From positions 289,116 through 353,115 of the forward strand of contig WHTZ01000001.1 in the NCBI GenBank assembly GCA_009377495.1: a DNA stretch of 64,000 nucleotides. Reading direction: 5' to 3'. The notes under the pieces are model-generated. The model worked only from the letters and a program-made list of their open reading frames with translations, was not told the DNA's origin and did not search any database. Of the stretch, positions 53,520 to 62,011 are shown in pieces. The translations under genes and the position numbers were made by a program. Position 1 is the stretch's first letter, and each line of letters starts with the position of its first letter. The stretch comes from Luteitalea sp. (lineage in GTDB: Bacteria > Acidobacteriota > Vicinamibacteria > Vicinamibacterales > Vicinamibacteraceae).

Positions 53520-53905
53520 CACGAGAGCGCCGGGAACTCGGACAGCTCGATTGGACAAGTACCGATGCGACGCGGCGCTGCTGGATGTCGGATGTGGTTG
53601 CTCGCGATCCTCTTATTGGCACAACTACGCCATCTCTAGCTCGGCACCCATCCCGCAGGACCGGCGGTTCAAGATCTCGTTCACCCTCGCCGGCATTGGA
53701 ACATTCTCCAATCTCCTCGGCGCGTTCGGCGGTGATGCTACCGGGTCGAGTGGCTATGGGAGAAGCTATTGAGTACGAGGGTAGGGCGCGGCTTCAGCCG
53801 CGCCGTCGGAAATCTCGAATATTGGCGCCCCTGAAGGGCGCCCTACTTGACACTTGGCACTGGACAGTTGAAGCTCTTCCCAATAAGCGATTGGGGGCGG
53901 ACCGT
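53520..53905. other. Intergenic region with possible gene remnant and repeats
   Basis: A 386-base gap. A frame at 53551-53772 contains the protein-like segment RFKISFTLAGIGTFSNLLG but has no good start or family match and may be a remnant. The right half holds a palindromic element and a heptamer array (53781-53874). The promoter of the oxidoreductase-glycosidase pair must be near 53875-53900. Confidence 0.45.
53781..53874. repeat. Nested palindrome plus TTGACAC heptamers
   Basis: GTAGGGCGC (53781-53789) pairs with GCGCCCTAC (53838-53846), enclosing GGCGCGGC-TTCA-GCCGCGCC and GGCGCCC-CTGAA-GGGCGCC type hairpins. Four 7-mers follow in phase: TTGACAC, TTGGCAC, TGGACAG, TTGAAGC (53847-53874). 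TTGACAC can mimic a -35 box, so the array could influence transcription. Confidence 0.75.
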
Positions 53906-55540
53906 ATGAGACGACTGGTGATGGTGCTGGCCATCGGCACACTGGCTCTCGTGTCATTGAGGCTAACCGCGCAGACTGACGCGTTTGATGTGGTGGTCTA
54001 CGGTGGCACGGCCGGTGGCGTTATCACGGCGGTCGCGGCGGCACGAGAGGGCGCGCGTGTAGCCTTGCTGGAACCGCGCGACCACCTCGGCGGCATGGTG
54101 TCGGGCGGTCTGGGCTGGACCGATTTCGGCAAGAAAGAGGTCATCGGCGGATATTCGCTCGAGTACTTCGAGCGCGCCGGGAAGCGGTACGGCGCACCCG
54201 TCCAGTGGCATCTCGAGCCGCACGTGGCAGAGGACGTGTTCAAGGAGCTCGTCGAAGAGGCGGGCGTGCAGGTGTTCTACCGCCATCGCCTGCGCGAGAA
54301 GACGGGGGTCGAGAAGCAAGGCGCGCGCGTGGCGTCGATCGCCATGGAAAACGGTGCAACCTTTACCGCACAGATCTTTGCCGATGCCACCTACGAAGGT
54401 GACCTAATGGCGCAGGCAGGCGTGTCGTATACCTGGGGTCGCGAAGGCACTGATGAATACGGTGAGTCGCTCGCCGGCGTGCGCGACCGCACGCCGGAGC
54501 ATCAGTTCCAGGTGCAAATCCGACCTGCAGACGACGATGGCACGCTCCTGCCGGAGGTGTCGGCTGAAAAGAAAGGACCGGCGGGATCGGCTGACCGCAA
54601 GCTGCAGGCGTACAACTTCCGCGTCTGCATGACGAAGGTTCCCGAAAACCGCGTCCCATTCCCAAAGCCTCGGAGCTACGAGCCCGCGCGCTACGAGCTG
54701 CTCGCACGAATGCTGGCGGAGATGGACAGGCTGAAGCAGGAGGCAGCATCCGGCGCGGCGAAGGATGCACCGCAGCGGGGTGATCCGATGTATCGCCTGA
54801 CGCAGCCCTGGTCGCTCCGGGACGTCATGAAGCCGGATCCGATCCCGAACGGCAAGACCGACACGAACAACAACGGTGCCTTCTCGACCGACTTCATCGG
54901 CGGCAACTACGACTATCCCGAGGCCGACTACGCGACCCGCGAGCGCATTTGGCAAGCCCACATCGACTACGTCCAGGGGTTCTTCTACTTTCTCCAGAAC
55001 GATCCGAAGGTACCGAAGGCCTTACGCGCGGAGATGGCGCCATGGGGACTGTGCAAGGACGAGTTCACGGACACGGATCACTGGCCGCATCAGCTCTACG
55101 TGCGCGAAGCCCGGCGCATGATCGGGGAGTACGTGATGTCGCAGAAAGACATCCAGGACGAGCTGACAAAACCGGACGTCATTGGCATGGGGTCATACAA
55201 CAGCGACTCCCACAACGTCCAGCGCATCGTGAACGCCGCAGGCTTTGTCGAGAACGAGGGTGACATGCAGGTGCCCGTCACGCCGTACCAGATCCCGTAT
55301 CGCGTGATGTTGCCGAAGAAGGCCCAGGCGACGAACCTCCTGGTGCCCGTGTGCTTCTCCGCCACGCACGTTGCCTACTCGACGCTGCGAATGGAGCCGC
55401 AATACATGATCATCGGCCATGCCGCCGGCGTGGCGGCCCACATGGCGATTGAGGGGGATGTGCCGGTCCAGGATATCGATCGAGAGGCCCTTACCAAGAC
55501 GCTCCGCGCGCAGCACGCCGTGATGGAATGGAAACGGTAG
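53906..55540 (+). CDS. Exported FAD-dependent oxidoreductase (FAD_oxidored type)
   Basis: A 544-residue protein with a Sec signal peptide (LVMVLAIGTLALVSLRLTA) followed at once by a dinucleotide-binding fold: DVVVYGGTAGGVITAVAAAREG and an acidic strand end LLEPRDHLGG. Later phrases VMLPKKAQATNLLVPVCFSATHVAYSTLR and MIIGHAAGVAAHMA are typical of the FAD_oxidored family often found with polysaccharide-degradation genes. The substrate is unknown. Its stop is one base from the next start, so it is co-expressed with the glycosidase-like gene. ATG 53906 starts the signal peptide. Confidence 0.88.
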   Translation: MRRLVMVLAIGTLALVSLRLTAQTDAFDVVVYGGTAGGVITAVAAAREGARVALLEPRDHLGGMVSGGLGWTDFGKKEVIGGYSLEYFERAGKRYGAPVQWHLEPHVAEDVFKELVEEAGVQVFYRHRLREKTGVEKQGARVASIAMENGATFTAQIFADATYEGDLMAQAGVSYTWGREGTDEYGESLAGVRDRTPEHQFQVQIRPADDDGTLLPEVSAEKKGPAGSADRKLQAYNFRVCMTKVPENRVPFPKPRSYEPARYELLARMLAEMDRLKQEAASGAAKDAPQRGDPMYRLTQPWSLRDVMKPDPIPNGKTDTNNNGAFSTDFIGGNYDYPEADYATRERIWQAHIDYVQGFFYFLQNDPKVPKALRAEMAPWGLCKDEFTDTDHWPHQLYVREARRMIGEYVMSQKDIQDELTKPDVIGMGSYNSDSHNVQRIVNAAGFVENEGDMQVPVTPYQIPYRVMLPKKAQATNLLVPVCFSATHVAYSTLRMEPQYMIIGHAAGVAAHMAIEGDVPVQDIDREALTKTLRAQHAVMEWKR

Positions 55541-55541
55541 T

Positions 55542-57512
55542 ATGTACCTGTCCATCGTCCTGGCCCTGATATGTGGCCTCGCACCTCTCCAATCGGCCAC
55601 GCGTGAATCACGGTGGTGGATGGAGGAACCTATCCGTCTCCTGCAGACCAATCTGCGCGAGACGGACTCGACGGTCGACGGCCAGCGCCTGGTGAGGCAG
55701 GTCGCCGACTTTCCCGCAAACACGCTGCTGTTCAATCTGGGCGGCATCGTCGCGCAGTATCCAACAGACGTCGAGCTCCACTACGCGAGTCCGCATCTCC
55801 CGCCGGGTCGCGATTTGTTTGGCGACGTGCTCAGAGAGGCGCACGCGCGGGGCATCCGCGTCATCGGACGGTTCGACTTCAGCAAGACGCAGAAGCCGGT
55901 CTTCGACGCGCATCCAGAATGGTTCTTCAAACGGACCAACGGGGAGCCCGCCATCTACAACGGGCTGTATTCGGCGTGCATCAACGGGAAGTACTACCGC
56001 GAGCACGCGCTGGCGATCCTGACCGAAGCGCTGGAGCGCTACGAGGTGGATGGACTCTTTTTCAATATGTTCGGCAACCCGTCCACCGATTACAGCGGTG
56101 ATCCGATGGGACCGTGCCAGTGCGATGCGTGCAAGGTCCGCTTTCAGGCTCGCTACGGCCGACCGCTGCCGACGACACGAGATGATGACGATTACGCGGA
56201 GTTCATGGCGGCGTCGGCACGCGAGGTCGCGGCCATGTTCGCCGACCTGATTCATCGCAAACGTCCCGGTGCGGCGTTCCTCACCTACATGCAGGAACAC
56301 ACGGACGGCATCATGTCGGAATCCAACACCGGGGTGGAGCGTCCGCTGCCGCTGTGGCCGTATTCGGCAAGCGATAACGTGAATCGCGCCCGCAACTCGG
56401 AGCCGACGAAGATGGCGTTCAACCTGTGTATGAGCTTCGTCGACTACGCGTGGCGATTCGTCACGGTGCCGCAGGGCGAGATCCAACTGCGCTTGTATCA
56501 GAACATGGCGCATGGGGGTCCACCGGCGATGGCCATGCTCGGCACGATGGATCAAGAAGACCGGCACGGCCTGTTAGCCGCGCAGCCGGTCTTTCGGTGG
56601 CACGCCCAGCACGAAGATCTGTATGTCGGCCAGGAAAGCGCTGCGCGGGTGCTGCTGCTCGGCGGGGATCAACGGTCCTATCGCGGCTTCTTCCGTCTGC
56701 TGAGTGAGCAACACATTCCATTTGCGGTGTCGGACAATCTCGACTGGCTGCACGAGCGTTCTCGCACATTCGATCTCGTCATCGCCCCAAGCGGGGCGCC
56801 AGCGGAGCTGGATCGCTACGTCCGTGATGGGGGCGCCCTCCTCGTAGCCGGCACGGCGCCACCCACGCTTCCTGTGGGTCGCGTAGTCGGCCAACGTCCA
56901 CACACGCGCGCCTCCTGGCGCATCCACGACGCGTCCATGTTGCCGTCCCTGAAGCACACCAAGCTGCTCCTGCTCGACGGAGAATACGTTGAGCTCGCGC
57001 CGCTCGAGAAGCCACTGCTCACGCTGATTCCACCGGCGATGTTCGGCCCTCCGGAGAAGGTGTGGGTCGACAAGGTGGAGACCGAGATCCCGGGCTTGGT
57101 GTTTGCCAACCATGGCAAGGGCCGCCTCGCCTACATTCCTTGGGACGTCGGCGGGCTCTACTATCGGCATAGCTCACAGGGCCACGCCGGCTTGATGGCC
57201 GACGTGATCGATCGTCTGCTCCCGGAGGGCCGGCAAATCAAGACCACCGCGCATCCGCTGGTGGAAATCACGTTGATGACACAGCCCGCGCGCAAGCGGA
57301 CGCTTCTCCACTTGGTGAACCTGTCCGGGCACTCGGATACGGCCTATTTCGAACCGATCGAGATGCGAGACATCACCGTGGAAGCGGCACAGGACTTTAC
57401 TCGTGCTACCGCCGTCGGCCTGGACCAGGAGTTGCCCGTCACCCGCGTCAACGGGTCTAGCAGGTTCACCCTGCCGCGTCTGGGTGCGTACGAGGTCGTC
57501 GTGCTTCAATAG
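55542..57512 (+). CDS. Glycosidase-like TIM-barrel protein, exported
   Basis: A 656-residue protein with a signal peptide (YLSIVLALICGLAPLQSA). Residues about 25-330 look like a (beta/alpha)8 barrel of the GHL6/GH10-like group (IRVIGRFDFSKTQK; VDGLFFNMFGNP). A cysteine pair-rich segment, CQCDACKVRFQARYG, is typical of such putative hydrolases. A flavodoxin-like beta-galactosidase trimerisation-type domain (about 365-480; FDLVIAPSGAPAELDRYVRDGG) and a beta-domain follow. The catalytic acids are not assigned, so activity is inferred. It probably acts with the upstream oxidoreductase on an exported glycan. Confidence 0.78.
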   Translation: MYLSIVLALICGLAPLQSATRESRWWMEEPIRLLQTNLRETDSTVDGQRLVRQVADFPANTLLFNLGGIVAQYPTDVELHYASPHLPPGRDLFGDVLREAHARGIRVIGRFDFSKTQKPVFDAHPEWFFKRTNGEPAIYNGLYSACINGKYYREHALAILTEALERYEVDGLFFNMFGNPSTDYSGDPMGPCQCDACKVRFQARYGRPLPTTRDDDDYAEFMAASAREVAAMFADLIHRKRPGAAFLTYMQEHTDGIMSESNTGVERPLPLWPYSASDNVNRARNSEPTKMAFNLCMSFVDYAWRFVTVPQGEIQLRLYQNMAHGGPPAMAMLGTMDQEDRHGLLAAQPVFRWHAQHEDLYVGQESAARVLLLGGDQRSYRGFFRLLSEQHIPFAVSDNLDWLHERSRTFDLVIAPSGAPAELDRYVRDGGALLVAGTAPPTLPVGRVVGQRPHTRASWRIHDASMLPSLKHTKLLLLDGEYVELAPLEKPLLTLIPPAMFGPPEKVWVDKVETEIPGLVFANHGKGRLAYIPWDVGGLYYRHSSQGHAGLMADVIDRLLPEGRQIKTTAHPLVEITLMTQPARKRTLLHLVNLSGHSDTAYFEPIEMRDITVEAAQDFTRATAVGLDQELPVTRVNGSSRFTLPRLGAYEVVVLQ

Positions 57513-57516
57513 CGTG

Positions 57517-57569
57517 GGAAAAAGAACCGGGTACCTTTTCCAGGAAAAAGGTACCCGGTTCCTTTTTCC
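57517..57569. repeat. 53-bp palindrome (GGTACCCGGTTC type)
   Basis: The left half at 57517-57541 and the right half at 57543-57569 are near-perfect complements, with ends GGAAAAAG / CTTTTTCC. It lies 5 bp after the glycosidase-like stop. Its T-rich ends could give a Rho-independent terminator on either strand, and its form also fits a REP-like family. Confidence 0.8.
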
Positions 57570-57611
57570 TTTGCAGAAACGACACAGCGGCGATATACAT
57601 TCAGGCAACTT

Positions 57612-59219
57612 ATGTCTCTCTCTCGGCGTGTGTTCATTCGTGGCACGCTCGCGGCGAGCCTGTGCTGGCCGTTCGTCGCGCGCGCTCAAGATCGATCGAC
57701 GGGCTACCGTGTCTTTGGGTACGGCGTCGCCAGCGGCGACCCGCTCGCGGACCGTGTGGTGCTGTGGACTCGGGTCGCACCGTCCGCCGATGCGGAGGTA
57801 GAAGTGCGCTGGCAAGTGGCACGCGATACCGGCATGCAGCAGCTCGTCGCCCGCGGAACGCAGCCCACGACGCGGGCGCGGGACTTTACCGTCAAGGTGG
57901 ACGTCGCAGGCCTCGAGCCCGCGACGACCTATTACTATCAGTTCGAAGCGATCGGCACCCGCTCGCCGATTGGACGAACGCGAACCTTGCCCGTCGGCCG
58001 CGTGGGCCGTGTGCGCCTGGCCGTCGCCTCCTGCTCGAACTATCCGTGGGGTTACTTCAACGCATACCGGCGCATTGCCGAACGAGCCGACCTCGACGCT
58101 GTGCTGCATCTGGGTGATTACATCTACGAGTACCAGAACGGCGAGTACGGCGACGGCACGTCCCTCGGCCGCGTTCCGCTTCCGGACAAGGAGATGATCA
58201 CGCTTGCGGACTACCGGCTGCGCCACGCCACGTATAAGGGCGACCCTGATCTCCAGGAGGCGCATCGGCAACACCCGTTCATCACGGTATGGGACGACCA
58301 CGAGGTCACGAACAACCCGTGGGTCGGCGGCGCCGAGAATCACAACCCCGATGAGGGTGAGGGCGACTGGCTGGCCCGCCGGGCGGTCGCAGTACGGGCC
58401 TATTTCGAGTGGATGCCCATTCGCGATCCCGGCATGACGCGCCAGCTCCAGATCTATCGAGCGTTCCCGTTTGGCGATCTGCTGGATCTGGTCATGCTCG
58501 ATACGCGCCTTACCGGTCGCGACCAGCAGGTCGCGCGGGAAGATGTCACCGCCTTGAGCAGCCCGTCGCGGACGCTGCTCGGTCCTGCGCAGGAAGCCTG
58601 GCTCGGTGGCGAGCTCATCGCCTCGAAGCAGGCCGAGGTCAGGTGGCGCGTACTGGGCCAGCAGGTGATGTTCGGACCGACGTTCCACCCGGAGGGGGGC
58701 ATCCGTAACCCCGACGCGTGGGACGGCTATCAGGCGGCACGGCAACGGCTCTTCGATCTCTTCGCCCGCGAGCGCCTCGACAACCTCGTCGTGCTCACCG
58801 GTGACGTTCACAGCTCCTGGGCGCTGGATGTCGCCCCTGACCCCCAGAGCAAGGCGGCCTACGATCCAGACACCGGACGCGGGGCGCTTGCCGTCGAATA
58901 CGTCACACCCGGCATCACGTCACCAGGGGCGTACACTAACGAGCCGGACAAAGCCGAGAGCGGCCTCGCTCCGGTGCGTGCTCGTAACCCGCACATCAAG
59001 CTCATCGAGGCCGTTCACCGCGGCTACATGATCGTTGACGTCACGCCGGAGCGTGCACAGGCGGAGTGGTTCTTCACGCCCAACGTGACCGAGCGCACGA
59101 CCGAGGAACGCTTTGCCGCTGCGTTCGCCACCGCGGCCGGCGCACCTCATGTGGTGGCAGTGCCACGCCCGTTGCCACCGCGCACCGATTCGCGGCCGCT
59201 CGCCCCGGATTCTCCGTAG
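57612..59219 (+). CDS. phoD: PhoD-family alkaline phosphatase / phosphodiesterase
   Basis: Exported Ca/Fe-dependent phosphatase releasing phosphate from mono- and diesters. The 535-residue protein has a twin-arginine signal (SRRVFIRGTLAASLCW), an N-terminal fibronectin-like domain (VASGDPLADRVVLWTRV; LEPATTYYYQFE), and the metal-site motifs ASCSNYPWGYF, HLGDYIYEY, VWDDHEVTNN, VLGQQVMFGP and LTGDVHSSWA. All match PhoD. It follows a palindromic element and is probably its own transcription unit; no Pho box was identified. Confidence 0.92.
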   Translation: MSLSRRVFIRGTLAASLCWPFVARAQDRSTGYRVFGYGVASGDPLADRVVLWTRVAPSADAEVEVRWQVARDTGMQQLVARGTQPTTRARDFTVKVDVAGLEPATTYYYQFEAIGTRSPIGRTRTLPVGRVGRVRLAVASCSNYPWGYFNAYRRIAERADLDAVLHLGDYIYEYQNGEYGDGTSLGRVPLPDKEMITLADYRLRHATYKGDPDLQEAHRQHPFITVWDDHEVTNNPWVGGAENHNPDEGEGDWLARRAVAVRAYFEWMPIRDPGMTRQLQIYRAFPFGDLLDLVMLDTRLTGRDQQVAREDVTALSSPSRTLLGPAQEAWLGGELIASKQAEVRWRVLGQQVMFGPTFHPEGGIRNPDAWDGYQAARQRLFDLFARERLDNLVVLTGDVHSSWALDVAPDPQSKAAYDPDTGRGALAVEYVTPGITSPGAYTNEPDKAESGLAPVRARNPHIKLIEAVHRGYMIVDVTPERAQAEWFFTPNVTERTTEERFAAAFATAAGAPHVVAVPRPLPPRTDSRPLAPDSP

Positions 59220-59298
59220 CGCCGAGCATCACGACCGACCTGCTCCCGGACGGATACCGCATCCACGCCCGCCTCCCGCTGTGTTACCGTGCTTGGGA

Positions 59299-59664
59299 AT
59301 GTCGACTATTCCCTTCGAGCTGTTCTGGACGTGGCTGCGGCAGCACCCGAATTGCATACAGCGGGTCGGCACCCCCAAAGGAGTGCTGTATGACGACGAC
59401 GACCTCCATTGGCACCTCGGCGAGGAGGGCCCGAGGATGGTGGTCCAGCTCTTTCACGGCAAGCGCCCCGTCGGCGAGATCATCGTCGACCCCGAGGAAA
59501 TCACCTACGTTGAGAGCCTCGGTCAGGAGCAGGAGGGCGAGCACGTCTTCGAGGCCATCAGCGAAACGAAGAGGCGTCGCGTCGCGGCCTATTACTTCGT
59601 CATGGCCCACGGCATGGTCGACGAGGAGCAGCCTTCCACAGCGCACGGTGGCGCGGTGCACTAG
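59299..59664 (+). CDS. Conserved hypothetical protein
   Basis: A 121-residue soluble acidic protein with no signal peptide or membrane segment. It has a regular alpha/beta pattern (VLYDDDDLHWHLGEEG; RMVVQLFHGKRPVGEIIVD) but no domain was recognised. Codon use is normal. ATG 59299 is the only start consistent with that composition; upstream in-frame sequence is Arg/Pro-rich. It is convergent with the lipoate-ligase-like gene, whose end lies 13 bp away. Confidence 0.65.
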   Translation: MSTIPFELFWTWLRQHPNCIQRVGTPKGVLYDDDDLHWHLGEEGPRMVVQLFHGKRPVGEIIVDPEEITYVESLGQEQEGEHVFEAISETKRRRVAAYYFVMAHGMVDEEQPSTAHGGAVH

Positions 59665-59677
59665 ACCGCCGGGCGGC

Positions 59678-60328
59678 TCACAGCCAGGCGCGCGTAATGC
59701 GCTCGCGAATGGCCGCCGCGGACAAGGGGAGGTTGGTCAGGAAGTCAGCATGCGGGCGGCGGCCGCGGTAGGGAGGCTGACGACGGGGTTCCTTTAGGTA
59801 CCGCTCGGACAGACGCGGGTCGAAGGCGTACAGCAGTGTCCCATGGTGTAGAAGCGCGCGCGTCCCTCGGCGCTGGGCGTTCCCGGACACCTTGCGTGTC
59901 CCCAGCGCGAGGTCCGACGTGCCAGAAAAGGTCAGGTTCGGCACCGCGAGCGCCTCGGCAAGCCGGCCCAGGATGATTCGGTAGCTCCGCCGGACGTCCA
60001 CCAGCTCCGGGCGCTGAACGAGTGAGAGCACCAAGGCGTAATTCAAAGAGCCGGGTCCGAGGACGACGGCACCGCCGCCCGAGCAGCGACGAAGGATGGG
60101 TACGCCATCCGCGGTACACGTTTGGTCGCGTACCTCGTCAGAAATGCGGCCTCCGCGCCCAACGACGACGGCGGGGTGGATCGTCTCCCAAAATCGAAGC
60201 GTCTCACTCGCCGATCCGTCCTCGGCGGCGCGAAAGAGGGTCCAATCGTGCGCGAGCTGGTCCGGCGGGCTCAGATCCGGTTGGTCGCGTAGGAGTTGCG
60301 TCGGAAATCGGGAATCAGGAGTCGGCAT
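59678..60328 (-). CDS. Lipoate-protein ligase A family (BPL/LplA/LipB fold)
   Basis: A 216-residue protein expected to attach lipoate or octanoate, or a related acid, to a carrier lysine. The fold's signatures are visible: RRCSGGGAVVLGPGSLNYA, then SGTSDLALGTRKVSGNAQRR with the catalytic lysine (DLxxxxxKVSG), and LLHHGTLLY. It lacks the C-terminal accessory domain of E. coli LplA, like the short ligases and transferases of other bacteria. ATG 60328 is preferred to TTG 60337; the first 10 codons lie in a heptamer array. It diverges from the desulfurase gene, 16 bp apart, and a GcvH-like carrier is encoded nearby. Confidence 0.86.
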   Translation of the reverse strand: MPTPDSRFPTQLLRDQPDLSPPDQLAHDWTLFRAAEDGSASETLRFWETIHPAVVVGRGGRISDEVRDQTCTADGVPILRRCSGGGAVVLGPGSLNYALVLSLVQRPELVDVRRSYRIILGRLAEALAVPNLTFSGTSDLALGTRKVSGNAQRRGTRALLHHGTLLYAFDPRLSERYLKEPRRQPPYRGRRPHADFLTNLPLSAAAIRERITRAWL

Positions 60329-60330
60329 TC
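60303..60330. repeat. Heptamer array (GGGAATC type, 4 units)
   Basis: GGAAATC, GGGAATC, AGGAGTC, GGCATTC run in 7-base phase across the 5' end of the ligase-like gene and the promoter space shared with the desulfurase gene. Confidence 0.65.
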
Positions 60331-60344
60331 GGGACAATTTTGAC

Positions 60345-61526
60345 GTGAGAGAGCCGATATATCTCGATTGTGCCGCGACAACGCCCCTCGATCCGAGGGT
60401 GCGCGCAGAGATGTTGCGCTACCTGGATGACGACTTCGGCAACGCCGGGAGCCGTACGCACGCATTCGGGCAACGGGCCCGCGCAGCCGTCGAGCAGGCG
60501 CGCGATCGCGTGGCCGCGGTGGTGGGCGCCTCGCGCGGCGACGTGATTTTCACCAGCGGCGCAACCGAGAGCAACAACCTTGCGCTGCTCGGCTTGGCGT
60601 CTGCCGGTCACGAGCAGCGTCGCCGCCACATCATTGCGAGCGAAATCGAGCATCACGCCGTCCTCGAACCGTTGGCTGAGCTGGGAAGGCTCGGGTTCGA
60701 GGTCACGCTCGTGCCGCCGAACGGCCATGGTCTGGTCGAAGCAGACACGATCCGGGCGGCCCTGCGATCCGACACGCTCGCCGTGAGCCTGATGCACGTG
60801 AACAACGAGACGGGGGTGATGCAGCCGATCGCGGAGGTCGCAGACGCGCTGGAGGGACGCCCGACGTATTTCCACGTCGACGCGGCACAGAGCTTCGGTC
60901 GCGAGAGCGCGGCACTCAGCCATCCGCGAATCGACCTCATCAGCGCCAGCGCCCATAAGATGCACGGACCGAAGGGTATCGGCGCGCTCATCGCGCGTCG
61001 ACGGGATGGCACCAGGCCGCCACTGCGACCGCTCATGTTTGGCGGCGGTCAGGAACGCGGCCTGCGACCCGGCACGCTGGCCGTGCCGCTGATTGTGGCC
61101 CTGGGTCAGGCCGCGGCATTGGCGCTCGTCGAAGGAGACGCGCGACGTCAGCGCTGCCTCGACTTCAGGCGCGCGTTGCTCGACGGCCTCGCCCCGCTGC
61201 GACCGATGATCAATGGCGATGCGGATCGCTCGGTGGCGGATATCGTGAACCTCTCGTTCCCCGGCGTCGACAGCCAGGACGCGATGGAGGCGTGGCAGGA
61301 CCTCGTCGCGATCTCGAACGGTGCGGCCTGCACATCGCAAGCGTACACGTGTAGTCACGTGCTCGGCGCGATGGGGCTGCCAGAATGGCGGAAGGAAGGC
61401 GCGCTGCGCTTCTCGTGGTGCGCCACCTCGGAGCGGCCGGATTGGGCGGCGATGGTCGCTGCGATCGAGCGCCTCCAGCCCTGTCACGCGGGCGCGAAGG
61501 CGGGCTTGGAGCGGAGTCACGTCTAA
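60345..61526 (+). CDS. Cysteine desulfurase (NifS/IscS-type)
   Basis: PLP enzyme that moves sulfur from cysteine to a protein persulfide. The 393-residue protein begins REPIYLDCAATTPLDPRV and has SGATESNNLALLG, the PLP lysine Lys205 in SASAHKMHGPKG, and the catalytic Cys329 in GAACTSQAYTC, with a second cysteine 7 residues on. It is not the housekeeping isc or suf arrangement: no scaffold gene follows. GTG 60345 is inferred as start because homology begins at once. The stop TAA overlaps the ATG of the GcvH-like gene, so both are translated together. Confidence 0.92.
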   Translation: MREPIYLDCAATTPLDPRVRAEMLRYLDDDFGNAGSRTHAFGQRARAAVEQARDRVAAVVGASRGDVIFTSGATESNNLALLGLASAGHEQRRRHIIASEIEHHAVLEPLAELGRLGFEVTLVPPNGHGLVEADTIRAALRSDTLAVSLMHVNNETGVMQPIAEVADALEGRPTYFHVDAAQSFGRESAALSHPRIDLISASAHKMHGPKGIGALIARRRDGTRPPLRPLMFGGGQERGLRPGTLAVPLIVALGQAAALALVEGDARRQRCLDFRRALLDGLAPLRPMINGDADRSVADIVNLSFPGVDSQDAMEAWQDLVAISNGAACTSQAYTCSHVLGAMGLPEWRKEGALRFSWCATSERPDWAAMVAAIERLQPCHAGAKAGLERSHV

Positions 61527-62011
61527 TGGCACGCTGGCGGGGCGAGTCCGTCTACTATCGTCGGTCTCGCTTCACGACGCATTTGCCGGTCGACCGCCGA
61601 TATACACGTGCACACTACTGGCTCGCCGAAGAGTCGGCTGGGATCTGGCAGATTGGGTTCACGAAGTTTGCCACGCGCATGCTGGGCGATGTCGTGGAAT
61701 ACGAGTTCACACGGCCGCCCGGCACGACGATTACGGTGGGCGACGACATCGGCTGGATGGAAGGCTTGAAAGCGCTGACGACGATTTTCTCGGTGGGAAC
61801 CGGACAGTTCCTGGGCACTAGCGATCAGGTGCGCAACGACATTACGCTCATCGAGTCGGACCCCTACGGGCAGGGATGGTTGTATCGACTCGAAGGCCAG
61901 GCCGCGCCCGATGCGGTGGACGTGCACGGCTATACGGCGATCCTCGACGCAACCATTGACAAGATGCTGGCCAGCCGACACGCTGGCGGAGATGCAGACG
62001 ATGAGCGCTGA
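61526..62011 (+). CDS. Orphan GcvH-like lipoyl-carrier protein
   Basis: A 161-residue protein homologous to glycine-cleavage H protein. Matching stretches are YTRAHYWLAEE, IGFTKFATRMLGDVVEYEF, GDDIGWMEGLKALTTIFS and SDPYGQGWLYRLEG. The lysine that carries lipoate in GcvH is conserved as Lys82 in EGLKAL (GcvH: ESVKA). It has an extra 25 N-terminal residues and a charged C-terminus. No gcvT, gcvP or lpd is in the window; the neighbours are a desulfurase, a CobW GTPase and ferredoxin, so a role like the lipoate-binding LbpA proteins of sulfur oxidisers is inferred. Confidence 0.88.
   Translation: MARWRGESVYYRRSRFTTHLPVDRRYTRAHYWLAEESAGIWQIGFTKFATRMLGDVVEYEFTRPPGTTITVGDDIGWMEGLKALTTIFSVGTGQFLGTSDQVRNDITLIESDPYGQGWLYRLEGQAAPDAVDVHGYTAILDATIDKMLASRHAGGDADDER

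Noticed and set aside
61526..62011. Ordinary glycine-cleavage H protein annotation
   Set aside because: No gcvT/gcvP/lpd nearby, and altered lysine context and neighbours argue for another role; the name GcvH-like is kept only for homology.
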